Positions 1-9,972 of a DNA stretch of 64,000 nucleotides are shown in pieces. Position 1 is the first letter of the stretch; every line of letters starts with the position of its first letter. Position numbers and translations under genes: made by a program. The notes under the pieces are model-generated. The model was not told where the DNA came from. It did not search any database and worked only from the letters and a program-made list of their open reading frames with translations. The stretch comes from CAVSSX01 sp963730735 (GTDB lineage: Bacteria; Actinomycetota; Acidimicrobiia; Acidimicrobiales; RAAP-2): positions 558,001 to 622,000 of the forward strand of contig CAVSSX010000007.1 of NCBI GenBank assembly GCA_963730735.1. Direction: 5' to 3'.

Positions 1-1
1 C

Positions 2-1663
2 CGCTTCGGGGTGGGTGTCCTGGTGGGCGGCGTGCACCAGGTGATCGGTCTCGACCTCGACGTCGTCTTCTTCGTCGGCATGGCCGAAGGCCAGTTCCCG
101 GTCCGGGTGGGCGACGACGTGCTGCTGCCCGACCGCGAGCGCGAGGGCACCGACGGCCAGGTACCGCTGCGGTCCCCGAGTCCCGGTGACGTCGAGCGGG
201 ACTACCTCGCCGCCCTCTCGGCCGCGCCCGAGCGGATCCTGTCGTTCGCCCGGGGCGACCAGCGCAACGGGCGCGAGCAGCGACCCGCACGAGGGGTGCT
301 CGACACGCTGGGGCGCCTCGAGGGGGCCGGCCGGACGCTCTACCCCCGTGACGTCGACCGCCTCGGCCCGCTCGCCGGCTTCGACGTCGTGCCCTCGGAC
401 CTCGCCGCGGTGGCGTCGGGCGGGGAGCCGACCTCACTCGCCGATCGTGACCGCCGGGCGCTCGTGCGGTGGTGGGCAGCCGGGCAACCGCTCGAGCGCC
501 ACTACCTGGCCTCGCTCGACCCGGTCCTCGGGCGGGGACTGCGGACCCGGGCCGGCCGCCGACGCCCCGGGTTCTCCCGGTTCGACGGGCGCGTCGGAGC
601 CGGCGTGATCCCCACCCCGGCGTCCGGTGACCCCCGCTCGCCGACCGGGCTCGAGCGCTACGCCACCTGCCCCCGGCGGTACCTCTTGCACACCGTGCTC
701 GGGGTGCGGGTGCGAGAGCGGCCCGAGGACATCCTGCGCCTGAGCCCCCTCGACCGGGGGACGGCGATGCACCGCATCCTCGAGGAGTTCTTCGCCGCCG
801 AGGTCGACCTGCCGTCGGCGGAGCGGATCCGGCCCGACGCCGGGTGGGAGCCCGAGGACGAGAAGCGGTTGTTGGCGTCGGCCGACGAGGTCTTCGACGA
901 CCTCGAAGCCCGGGGCCTCACCGGGCGACGGTTGTTCTGGAGGATCGACCGGGCGGCCATCGTGCGGGACCTGCGGGCGTTCCTGCGCGACGATGCCGAC
1001 TACCGGGCCAGCCGCCGAGCCGTCCCCGAGGCGGTCGAGCTGGTCTTCGGCAGCGACGGCCGGCCCCCGGTGGTGGTCGAGCTCGACGACGGCCGACGGG
1101 TGGCCTTCCGGGGCCAGGCCGACCGGGTCGACCGCTCGACCGACGGGGCGCTCACCGTCCTCGACTACAAGACGGGGAGCGGGCACGGCTTCGCCGACAT
1201 CGCCGTCGACCCGGTGGTGCGCGGGACCAAGCTGCAGTTGCCGGTCTACGCGTTGGCCGCCCAGCAGCAGTTCGGTCCGGGCGCCGTCCGGGCGGCCTAC
1301 TGGTTCGTCAGCGGGCGCCACGAGGACCCGCGGATCGAATACCCGCTCGACGCCGAGCGCACCGAGCGGTTCCGGACGGCGGTCGAGGTCATCGTGGACG
1401 GCATCGAGGCCGGCGCCTTCCCGGCCAACCCCGGGCCGGGGTCGACCAACTGCACCTACTGCGAGTTCGCCGCCGTCTGCCCGACCAACCGGGTCGACGA
1501 GTGGGACCGCGTGCGCCGGGATCCGGCGCTGGCCGGCTACCAGGCCCTGGCCGAGCCCGGCGACACACCGCCCGGGTCCGGCGTCGACGGGGCCGGGGTC
1601 GACGGGGCCGGAGTCGACCGGTCCGGAGTCGACAGGTTGGGCCTCGACGGGGCAGCGGCGTGA
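2..1663 (+). CDS. addB: AddB-like nuclease/helicase subunit (5' truncated)
   Basis: This is the C-terminal 553 residues of a PD-(D/E)XK exonuclease subunit of the AddAB type, which resects double-strand breaks for recombination. The reading frame is open to the left edge, so the N-terminal part lies outside the window. The nuclease motif LDYKTG lies near visible residue 387. Cysteines at visible residues 223, 484, 487 and 493 give the C...C-x2-C-x5-C arrangement that holds the 4Fe-4S staple of AddB nuclease domains (established for the family). The last ~25 residues are a degenerate GVDGA pentapeptide repeat, probably a dispensable tail. The stop overlaps the start of the next gene by 4 nt (GTGA), so the two subunits are translationally coupled. 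An AdnAB-type subunit is the main alternative. Confidence 0.88.
   Translation, partial: RFGVGVLVGGVHQVIGLDLDVVFFVGMAEGQFPVRVGDDVLLPDREREGTDGQVPLRSPSPGDVERDYLAALSAAPERILSFARGDQRNGREQRPARGVLDTLGRLEGAGRTLYPRDVDRLGPLAGFDVVPSDLAAVASGGEPTSLADRDRRALVRWWAAGQPLERHYLASLDPVLGRGLRTRAGRRRPGFSRFDGRVGAGVIPTPASGDPRSPTGLERYATCPRRYLLHTVLGVRVRERPEDILRLSPLDRGTAMHRILEEFFAAEVDLPSAERIRPDAGWEPEDEKRLLASADEVFDDLEARGLTGRRLFWRIDRAAIVRDLRAFLRDDADYRASRRAVPEAVELVFGSDGRPPVVVELDDGRRVAFRGQADRVDRSTDGALTVLDYKTGSGHGFADIAVDPVVRGTKLQLPVYALAAQQQFGPGAVRAAYWFVSGRHEDPRIEYPLDAERTERFRTAVEVIVDGIEAGAFPANPGPGSTNCTYCEFAAVCPTNRVDEWDRVRRDPALAGYQALAEPGDTPPGSGVDGAGVDGAGVDRSGVDRLGLDGAAA
1574..1653 (+). repeat. 15-bp tandem repeat in the addB 3' end
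   Basis: GTCGAC occurs at 1583, 1598, 1613 and 1628, and CTCGAC at 1643, exactly 15 bp apart. Each unit encodes a GVDxx pentapeptide. It forms a low-complexity C-terminal tail on the nuclease subunit. Confidence 0.8.
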
Positions 1664-4600
1664 GCGCGGTGGTCGACGATCAGCCGGCCCGCGACGCCGT
1701 CGCCGGCGAGCTGGACGCCACCTTGTTCGTCGAGGCCGGCGCCGGGACCGGCAAGACGACGGCCATGGTCGGCCGCATCGTCGCCCTGGTGACGACGGGC
1801 CGGGCGCGCCTGTCGGAGATCGCCGCCATCACCTTCACCGAGGCGGCGGCGGCCGAGCTCCGGGACCGGGTGACCGAGGCGCTCGAACGGGCGGCGGCGC
1901 TCGAAGTCGATGGGTCCTCGTCTGGCCCGGCCCATGCCGCGGCGGCGCTGGCCGAGGTGGACGGGGCGGCCATCCTCACCCTCCACGCCTTCGCCCGCCG
2001 GGTGCTCTCCGAGCACCCCTTCGACGCCGGCCTGCCGCCGGTGATCGAGGTGTTCGACGAGCTGCGCTCGACGGTGGCCTTCGACGAGCGGTGGGACGGG
2101 TTCGTCGACCGGCTCCTCGAGACGCCGTCGCTCGAGCAGCCCGTGCTGCGGGCCCTGGCCTGTGGCGTGACCCTCGGGCACCTGCGGCTCCTCGCCCGAC
2201 AGTTCGACGCCAACTGGGACCTGGTCCTCGACGCCGAGCTGGGCCGCCCGGACCTCTCGCCGGTCGAGCGGGCCGGGGTGCTCGGTCCGCTGCGGGCGGC
2301 CCGGGCCCTGGCCCACTGGTGCCACGACCCCACCGACAAGATGGCCGAGCGCCTGGCCGGGCTGGGCGACTTCGTCGAGGACCTGGCGGCGGCCGACGGC
2401 GAGGACGAGGTGCTCCGCCTGTTGGTCCGTGCGCCGTCGCTGGCCGCCCGGGTCGGGCGCCAGGAGCGCTGGCACGGCCATCTTTCCGAGGTCCGAGCGC
2501 AGTTGGCGGCGGCCCAGGCGGCCCGGGTCGAGCTCATCGCCCGGATCGCCAACGAGGCGATGGGCCAGCTGCTGGTCGAGCTCCGGGCCCTCACCCTGGC
2601 GGCGGCCGCCGAGCGACGGCGGGACGGGCGCCTCGAGTACCACGACCTGCTGGTCCAGGCCCGCCAACTGGTGCGGGACCATCCGGCGGTGGGCGCGGCC
2701 CTCGGGTCCCGGTACCGGTACCTGTTGATCGACGAGTTCCAGGACACCGATCCCATCCAGGCCGAGCTGGCATTGCGGATCGCCAGCGCCGACCCCGACG
2801 CCGCCGGCACACCGTGGACCGAGCTCACCTTCGAGCCGGGACGGGTCTTCTTCGTGGGCGATCCCAAGCAGTCGATCTACCGGTTCCGCCGGGCCGACGT
2901 GGGCCTGTTCCTGTGGGCCGGGGAACGGGAGGGGTCCCGCGCCGTCACCCTGTCGCGCAATTTCCGCTCGGTCCCCGGGGTCCTCGACTGGGTGAACGCC
3001 GTCTTCTCCGACCTGATCGGCGATGGGGAGCCCGGTCTCCAGCCGGCCTTCGAGCCCCTGGCGCCGGTCCGTCCCCCGCTCGGCGGGCCGGGCGCCGGTC
3101 CGCCGGTGGTGGTGCTCGGGGGGCCGGTCGACGACGAGGCGAGCCTGGCCGCCATCCGGGCGCAGGAGGCCGCCGAGATCGCCTCGGCCATCCGGGCGGC
3201 CCGTGACGAGGGGTGGCGGGTCGGGGAGGAAGGCCGTCCGGCGAGGCTGTCGGACGTCACCGTGCTGGTCCCGACCCGGACCGGTGTGCCGGACTTGCAG
3301 CGGGCCCTCGACGCCGCCGACGTGCCCTACCGGCTCGAGGTCAGCTCGCTCGTCTACGGCTCGCCCGAGGTCCGGGACCTCCTCACCGTCCTGCGGGCGG
3401 TCGACGACCCGACCGACGAGGTGTCGGTGGTGGCTGCGCTGCGCTCGGCCCTGTTCGGCTGCGGCGACGACGACCTGGTCGACTTCCGCCTGGCCGGCGG
3501 CCGGTGGGACTACCGACAGCCGCCCCCCGGGTCCCTCGGGACCGACCACCCGGTCGTCCTGGGCCAGGCGGCCCTCGCCCGGCTGCACGGGGGCCGGTGG
3601 TGGTCCGACGTCAGCGCCCTGGTCGAGGAAGTCCTGGCCGACCGGCGGCAGTGGGAGCTGGCCCTCGACGGGCCCCGGCCGCGGGAGGCCTGGCGGCGGC
3701 TCCGGTTCGTGGCCGACCAGGCCCGGCAGTTCGCCGACGCCGTCGGCGGCGACCTCCGCCGCTACCTGGCCTGGACCGATCTCCAGGCGGCCGAGGACGC
3801 CCGGGTCACCGAGGTCGTGCTGCCCGAGCACGACGACGACGCCGTCCGGATCATGACGATCCACGCCGCCAAGGGGCTGGAGTTCCCGATCGTGGTGCTG
3901 GCCGGCCTCAACGTGCCGTGGTCACGACGGGGCGGCCCCGAGGTGCTCTGGGGGCCCGACGGGCCCGAGGTCCACCTCAACCAGGACATCGAGTCGCCGG
4001 GGTTCGCCGCCCTCTCGTCCTTCGAACGCCGGGCCGAGCTGAGCGAGCGCCGCCGTCTGCTCTACGTGGCGGCCACCCGGGCTCGGGACCACCTGATCGT
4101 GAGCCTGGCCCACAAGGCGCAGGGAGCGTCGAACAGCCACGCGGCGCTGCTCGATGCGGCCTGCCGGGCCCACCCGTCGCTCTGGCGGCGGCTCGACCCT
4201 CCGGTGACGCCGCTCGGGCCGGTCGCCGCCGTGACGCCGCCGGCCGCCGACCACGTCGACGACCCGGCGACGCGGTCGGCGTGGGGCGACGAGCACGCCG
4301 AACGCCTGGCCGCCGCCCTGGCCCGACCCCGCGTCCTGGCGGCGACGGCGGTGGCCAAGCTCGGACGGTCCGACGAGCGCGGCGACGTCGGGTCGGGGAC
4401 ACCGGACGACCCGGGTCTCGAGAAGGGGGAACCTGGCGGTGAGCTCCCGGCGTGGCGTCGGGGCCGGGCCGGCACGTCGGTCGGACGGGCGGTGCACGCC
4501 GTCCTCCAGGCCGTCGACCTGGCCACCGGGAGCGGGCTCGAGGCCTTGGCCGTCGCCCACGCCACGGCCGAGGGCGTGGCCGACGAGGCGGGCGAGGTGG

Positions 4601-4983
4601 CTCGCCTGGTGCGCGCCGCCCTCGAGTCGCCGACCCTGCGCTCGCTGTCGACCCGGCGCTACTGGAAGGAGCTGTACGTGGGCGCGCCGGTCGAGGGCCG
4701 GGTCCTCGAGGGGTTCCTCGACCTGCTGATCGAGGGGCCCGACGGGCTCCAGATCGTCGACTACAAGACGGACCGGGCGGCGACCGAGGGCGACCTCGAC
4801 CAGGCGCTCGACCGCTACCGGCTGCAGGGTGCGGCCTACGCCGTGGCCGTCGAGGCGGCCGTCGGCTCGCCGGTGGCCGCCTGCACCTTCTTGTTCCTCC
4901 GCCGTGACGGCGCGGTGGCCCGGGAGATCGAGGACCTGCCGGCGGCCATGGCCGAGGTCCGGTCCCGCCTGGCCGCGGCCTGA
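1660..4983 (+). CDS. addA: AddA-like UvrD/RecB-family helicase-nuclease
   Basis: ATP-dependent helicase-nuclease subunit of 1107 residues, partner of the upstream AddB-like protein in double-strand-break end processing. All SF1A helicase motifs are present in order: Walker A GAGTGKTT (~residue 28), DEFQDTD (~358), GDPKQSIYRFRR (~400), LSRNFRS, TIHAAKGLEFP (~733) and LLYVAATRA (~800). A C-terminal PD-(D/E)XK nuclease motif, IVDYKTDR, lies near residue 1033. The GTG at 1660 overlaps the addB stop by 4 nt. The frame is open well upstream, but that part would be read through addB and is not conserved. Length and domain order fit AddA rather than UvrD1 or PcrA. Confidence 0.92.
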   Translation: MSAVVDDQPARDAVAGELDATLFVEAGAGTGKTTAMVGRIVALVTTGRARLSEIAAITFTEAAAAELRDRVTEALERAAALEVDGSSSGPAHAAAALAEVDGAAILTLHAFARRVLSEHPFDAGLPPVIEVFDELRSTVAFDERWDGFVDRLLETPSLEQPVLRALACGVTLGHLRLLARQFDANWDLVLDAELGRPDLSPVERAGVLGPLRAARALAHWCHDPTDKMAERLAGLGDFVEDLAAADGEDEVLRLLVRAPSLAARVGRQERWHGHLSEVRAQLAAAQAARVELIARIANEAMGQLLVELRALTLAAAAERRRDGRLEYHDLLVQARQLVRDHPAVGAALGSRYRYLLIDEFQDTDPIQAELALRIASADPDAAGTPWTELTFEPGRVFFVGDPKQSIYRFRRADVGLFLWAGEREGSRAVTLSRNFRSVPGVLDWVNAVFSDLIGDGEPGLQPAFEPLAPVRPPLGGPGAGPPVVVLGGPVDDEASLAAIRAQEAAEIASAIRAARDEGWRVGEEGRPARLSDVTVLVPTRTGVPDLQRALDAADVPYRLEVSSLVYGSPEVRDLLTVLRAVDDPTDEVSVVAALRSALFGCGDDDLVDFRLAGGRWDYRQPPPGSLGTDHPVVLGQAALARLHGGRWWSDVSALVEEVLADRRQWELALDGPRPREAWRRLRFVADQARQFADAVGGDLRRYLAWTDLQAAEDARVTEVVLPEHDDDAVRIMTIHAAKGLEFPIVVLAGLNVPWSRRGGPEVLWGPDGPEVHLNQDIESPGFAALSSFERRAELSERRRLLYVAATRARDHLIVSLAHKAQGASNSHAALLDAACRAHPSLWRRLDPPVTPLGPVAAVTPPAADHVDDPATRSAWGDEHAERLAAALARPRVLAATAVAKLGRSDERGDVGSGTPDDPGLEKGEPGGELPAWRRGRAGTSVGRAVHAVLQAVDLATGSGLEALAVAHATAEGVADEAGEVARLVRAALESPTLRSLSTRRYWKELYVGAPVEGRVLEGFLDLLIEGPDGLQIVDYKTDRAATEGDLDQALDRYRLQGAAYAVAVEAAVGSPVAACTFLFLRRDGAVAREIEDLPAAMAEVRSRLAAA

Positions 4984-5195
4984 GCGGTCCTGCGCAGCGC
5001 CGGATGCCGACGTCACGATGGTCACCGGGCGCCCCAGGGTTCACACAGCCCTCACATTTGTTCAGTCAGTTCCCCGAGGAATCTCAGCTGACTCTCAGGA
5101 TGCTGCGGCAAGGTTTCAGGGGCCTGGGTCAGATGACCAGGAACAACGCCTTTTGAATGACGCCGCAGCGCGCAGAAAGGCCGAAAGGAGACGGC
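4984..5195 (+). other. Intergenic region before sqdB
   Basis: These 212 bp between addA and sqdB contain no convincing ORF or RNA. They are locally AT-richer (around 5050-5160), consistent with a promoter and 5' UTR. I could not pick a single -10/-35 pair with confidence. Confidence 0.4.
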
Positions 5196-6392
5196 ATGAG
5201 GGTTCTGGTACTGGGTGGGGACGGCTACCTCGGGTGGCCCACTGCACTGCACCTCTCTCGCCGTGGCCACGACGTCGGCATCGTCGACAACTTCGCCCGT
5301 CGGCAGTACGACTTCGAGATGGGCGTCGACAGCCTCGTGCCCATCAGCCAGCTCCAGCACCGGGTCCGGGTGTGGGAGGAAGTGTCGGGTCTGAAGGTCG
5401 AGCCGTACGTCGGTGACCTGACCGACGCCGACTTCGTCACCGGGCTCATCAAGGACTTCCGGCCCGACTCGATCGTCCACTTCGCCGAGCAGCGGTCCGC
5501 CCCCTACTCGATGATCGACCAGAAGCACGCCGTCTACACGCAGGTGAACAACGTGGTCGGCACGCTCAACCTCCTCTACGCCATCGCCCAGATCGACCCC
5601 AACATCCACCTGGTGAAGCTGGGGACGATGGGGGAGTACGGCACGCCCAACATCGACATCGAAGAGGGCTACATCGAGATCAACCACCGGGGTCGTACCG
5701 ACGTCGTCCCCTACCCGAAGCAGCCGGGCAGCTTCTACCACCTGTCCAAGGTGCACGACAGCCACAACATCATGTTCGCCTGCCGGATCTGGGGCCTGCG
5801 GGCCACCGACCTCAACCAGGGCATCGTCTACGGGCAGGAGACCCCCGAGACGGGGCTGCACGCCGATCTGGCCACCCGCTTCGACTACGACGGCGTGTTC
5901 GGCACGGTGCTCAACCGCTTCTGCGTCCAGGCCGTGGTCGGCCACCCGCTGACCGTGCACGGGACGGGCGGGCAGACCCGGGGGATGCTCGACATCCGTG
6001 ACACCCTGGCCTGCGTCGAGCTGGCCGTGAACCACCCGGCCGACGCCGGCGAGTTCCGGGTGTTCAACCAGTTCACCGAGTCCTTCTCGGTGCTCGAGCT
6101 GGCCGAGATGGTCGTCGCCGCCTTCCCCGGCCCGGTCGAGATCGCCAACGTCGACGACCCCCGGGTGCAGAAGAGCGAGCACTACTACCGGGCCGCCCAC
6201 ACCAAGCTGCTCGACCTCGGACTGGTCCCGCACCTGCTCAGCCAGCAGACGGTCTCGTCGATCCTCTCGGTGGCCGACCGCCACCGCGACCGGGTGGACC
6301 CGGCGGCGATCCAGACCACCGTCGCCTGGCGCCAGACGGCCAGCGAGCTGCCCACGTCGGGCCGCGCCCCGTCGGAGCGGTCCGCCATCTGA
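5196..6392 (+). CDS. sqdB: UDP-sulfoquinovose synthase (SqdB/SQD1)
   Basis: NAD-dependent extended short-chain dehydrogenase of 398 residues that converts UDP-glucose and sulfite to UDP-sulfoquinovose, the head-group donor of the sulfolipid SQDG. It opens with MRVLVLGGDGYLGWPTALHL, the family's glycine-rich NAD loop. T144 (in GTMGEYG), Y181 and K185 (in FYHLSKVH) sit one residue off the catalytic T145/Y182/K186 of Arabidopsis SQD1. The ATG at 5196 was chosen because GAAAGGAG lies 5 nt upstream and the Rossmann start falls right at the N terminus. No sulfolipid glycosyltransferase lies beside it. A related NDP-sugar epimerase is possible but less likely. Confidence 0.87.
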   Translation: MRVLVLGGDGYLGWPTALHLSRRGHDVGIVDNFARRQYDFEMGVDSLVPISQLQHRVRVWEEVSGLKVEPYVGDLTDADFVTGLIKDFRPDSIVHFAEQRSAPYSMIDQKHAVYTQVNNVVGTLNLLYAIAQIDPNIHLVKLGTMGEYGTPNIDIEEGYIEINHRGRTDVVPYPKQPGSFYHLSKVHDSHNIMFACRIWGLRATDLNQGIVYGQETPETGLHADLATRFDYDGVFGTVLNRFCVQAVVGHPLTVHGTGGQTRGMLDIRDTLACVELAVNHPADAGEFRVFNQFTESFSVLELAEMVVAAFPGPVEIANVDDPRVQKSEHYYRAAHTKLLDLGLVPHLLSQQTVSSILSVADRHRDRVDPAAIQTTVAWRQTASELPTSGRAPSERSAI

Positions 6393-6427
6393 TCCCGTCC
6401 CGGCCCACCGGCCGGCAGGGGTCCAGG

Positions 6428-6433
6428 TAGCGT
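6428..6433 (+). promoter_or_regulatory. -10 box TAGCGT of a leaderless gene
   Basis: TAGCGT lies 9 nt upstream of the ATG at 6443 with no Shine-Dalgarno between. This places the transcription start at or next to the start codon. Confidence 0.55.
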
Positions 6434-6442
6434 CGGGCGGCA

Positions 6443-7651
6443 ATGCCGCCGCTCGACCGACGTCGCCGCAACCGTCGGCAGGTCCGCAACCTGGTGCTGT
6501 ACGCCGTCGGGGCGGCGGTGGTGCTCTTCTTGGTCATCGGCGGGATCCTCAAGATCGGCTCGGCGTCGGCGCCGTACCACCGATCGGTGAACCGCTCCTT
6601 CGCCCAGCAGGCCGGGGTGGTGGTCCAGCAGTCGAACCAATCGGGCGCCCAGCTGCGCCAGCTGGTGGCCAGTCTCGACACCCTGGCCCGGCCGAAGCTG
6701 CAGACCTCGCTCGACTCGCTGGTGATGGCGACCGCACGCCAAGCGGCCAGCGCCGCCGCCCTCTCCCCACCGCCGCCCGACGCCGGCGCGGCGGCCGGGG
6801 TGGCCGGCGTCATGGCCAGCCGGGCCTCGGCCACGGCGCAGATCCGATCGGCCATCGACGGTCTCCTCGGGATGGCGCCCTACCCGGTCGTCGGGGCGGC
6901 CGGGACGACGGTGGCCACCTCGAACGGGAGCACGGCCGAGCTGACGTCGGCGGCCGCCGGCGCCCGCCTCACGGCGGCCGGGGCGTCCCTCGTCGCCGCC
7001 GACCGGCGGTACGCCACCGTCCGCCGGCAGCTCCGGGCGGCGCCGGGCCGGGCCACCCTGCCGGTGTCGGTCTGGGTGCGCGACGCCCAGACCTGGCAGG
7101 CGGGACCGGTGGCGTCCCTGGTCGACGACGCCACCACGTCGCCGACGCTCGAGCCCACGCACCAGCTGTGCGTGGTCGCCGTCCGCTACACCCCGGCGGT
7201 GGTGCCCACCGGTCCGGCGCCGACCCCGCAGGGCACCTCGGCCTGCGGCCAACCGGTCCTGGTCCAGCACGGCCAGGCGGTGCTGCCGCCGACCCGCTCG
7301 CTGCAGGTCACCCCGGTCCTGCTCAACGACGGCAACGTGACGGAACGCGACGTCTCGGTCCAGGTCACCCTCCAGTCGGTGGCCGATGGCTCGACCCGCA
7401 CGTCGGCGGCCAAGGTCAACGTGTCGCCCGGCCTGGCCCTGGTCGTCCACCTGGCGGCGCTCCGGGTGTCGCCCGGTGTCAGCTACAACCTCACCCTCAC
7501 GGTGGCGCCGCCCGAGGGTCAGGCCAACGGAAATGGACTGACCCAGACGGTGGCCGTGCTGGTGTCGCCGGCGACCGCCCCCACCACCACCACCACGACG
7601 ACGACCACCACCACCACGACCAGCACCTCCACGACCCGGTCGACGTCCTGA
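6443..7651 (+). CDS. Membrane-anchored surface protein with Thr-rich tail
   Basis: I do not recognise the family. The protein has 402 residues: a strongly basic N terminus (RRRRNRRQVRN), one membrane segment at about residues 17-40, then a long Ala/Ser/Thr/Gln-rich exterior region. A beta-rich stretch near residues 290-375 (VTPVLLNDGNVTERDVSVQV) resembles CARDB or Ig-like adhesion modules. It ends in an almost pure threonine tract, which could be O-mannosylated or wall-spanning (inference). The positive-inside pattern predicts a cytoplasmic N terminus and extracellular bulk. The ATG at 6443 probably starts a leaderless transcript. No enzymatic motif is visible. Confidence 0.7.
   Translation: MPPLDRRRRNRRQVRNLVLYAVGAAVVLFLVIGGILKIGSASAPYHRSVNRSFAQQAGVVVQQSNQSGAQLRQLVASLDTLARPKLQTSLDSLVMATARQAASAAALSPPPPDAGAAAGVAGVMASRASATAQIRSAIDGLLGMAPYPVVGAAGTTVATSNGSTAELTSAAAGARLTAAGASLVAADRRYATVRRQLRAAPGRATLPVSVWVRDAQTWQAGPVASLVDDATTSPTLEPTHQLCVVAVRYTPAVVPTGPAPTPQGTSACGQPVLVQHGQAVLPPTRSLQVTPVLLNDGNVTERDVSVQVTLQSVADGSTRTSAAKVNVSPGLALVVHLAALRVSPGVSYNLTLTVAPPEGQANGNGLTQTVAVLVSPATAPTTTTTTTTTTTTTSTSTTRSTS
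7583..7648 (+). repeat. ACC/ACG threonine-codon microrepeat
   Basis: A run of Thr codons (ACC and ACG, later interspersed with AGC/TCC) forms the C terminus of the anchored protein. Such tracts are slippage-prone and often polymorphic. Confidence 0.8.
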
Positions 7652-7673
7652 GCGGACTTGGGCCGGGGGCCGT

Positions 7674-7704
7674 CTCGACCGGTCGAGGTGGCGCGCCGTA
7701 GGAT
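7674..7704 (+). promoter_or_regulatory. gltA promoter -10 with upstream 14-bp palindrome
   Basis: CTCGACCGGTCGAG at 7674-7687 is a perfect 14-bp palindrome. Eleven bp further on is the -10-like TAGGAT at 7699-7704. The palindrome sits about where a -35 element would be and may be an operator for the citrate synthase gene. The link to gltA rests on position only. Confidence 0.45.
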
Positions 7705-7758
7705 CGAGTGAACGCATCGTGCCGGACGACGCACCTTATAGAGGAGGGCCTCCCTCTC

Positions 7759-9002
<1,244 letters not shown>

Positions 9003-9027
<25 letters not shown>

Positions 9028-9872
9028 ACCCGGGTCGGGCGGGCCAGTCCCTCCTGGACCATCGAGACCACCAGCCGGCCCGATCGGTCGAAGAAGAAGC
9101 CCCGGGCCAGGCCGCGGGCCCCGGCGGCCACCGGTGAGTCCATGTCGAACAGCAGCCACTCGTCGGCCCGGAACGGCCGGTGGAACCACATGCAGTGGTC
9201 GATGCTGGCCCCCATGAAGTCCGGGTCGTCCCAACGCACGGGGTGGGGCTGCAGGATGGTGTCGAACAGCGCCATGTCCGAGGCGTAGGTGGCCACGCAG
9301 GCGTGGAGGAGCGGGTAGTCGGGCAGGACGCCGTCGGCCCGCAGCCACAGCTGCTGGTAGGGGTCGCGCCCGACCCCGATCTTCCAGGGCAGGTCGCCGA
9401 TGAAGCGCTGGTCGATCGGATGCGGCCGCTCGAAGAACTCCTCGAGCTCGTCGCGTCGCGAGGCCAGCCGCTCGGGCAGGCTCGGCAGGTCCTCGGGACC
9501 CGGGACGTCGGGCATGGGGAACTGGTGCTCGAGCCCGTCCTCGTCCTCGTGGAACGAGGCCTCCATGTTGAAGATGGCCGCACCGTGCTGGATGGCGACC
9601 ACCCGCCGGGTGGTGAACGAGCTGCCGTCGCGGATGCGGTCGACCTCGTAGAGGATCGGGATCGCCGGGTCGCCGGGCCGCAGGAAGTACGAGTGCAGCG
9701 AGTGGACCCGACCGTGGTCGACCGTGCGACCGGCGGCCATCAGCGCCTGGCTGGCCACCTGGCCGCCGAAGACCCGCTGCTGCTCCTCGATGGGCTGGGT
9801 CCCGCGAAAGATGTTGACCTCGATCTGCTCGAGTTCCAACAGGTCCACCAGCACATCGAGCGACTCGGTCAT
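9003..9872 (-). CDS. tesB: Acyl-CoA thioesterase II (TesB)
   Basis: Double-hotdog acyl-CoA thioesterase of 289 residues that hydrolyses medium/long-chain acyl-CoA to free acid and CoA. Visible signatures include QRVFGGQVASQAL in the first hotdog, GASIDHCMWFHRPF with the catalytic Asp, and SMVQEGL with the catalytic Gln. The Thr of the E. coli Asp-Thr-Gln triad appears to be Ser here (MDSPVAAG), a conservative change. The ATG at 9872 fits family length; the open frame upstream has no homology-like sequence. It is convergent with gltA and divergent from the GtrA-like gene. Confidence 0.93.
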
Positions 9873-9958
9873 CCGCCAATGTTGGCAGCCCGGTGGCGGA
9901 GGGGCGAACCGCCGGGGCCGACGGGGGCGGTGCTCACGGGCCCCTGCAGCAATGCCAG

Positions 9959-9964
9959 TAGGAT
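9959..9964 (+). promoter_or_regulatory. -10 box TAGGAT of a leaderless gene
   Basis: TAGGAT is followed by 8 nt and then the GTG at 9973. There is no Shine-Dalgarno, so the mRNA probably begins at the GTG. Confidence 0.6.
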
Positions 9965-9972
9965 GGCGAGCC

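Noticed and set aside
844..1659. Extended N terminus for addA starting upstream inside addB
   Set aside because: It reads addB out of frame as Arg/Gly/Pro-rich sequence. The GTGA overlap at 1660 gives the family-like start.
7583..7648. Short repeat that could be mistaken for a CRISPR-like array
   Set aside because: It is a codon microrepeat inside a reading frame with no spacers. No CRISPR array or cas gene was seen anywhere.
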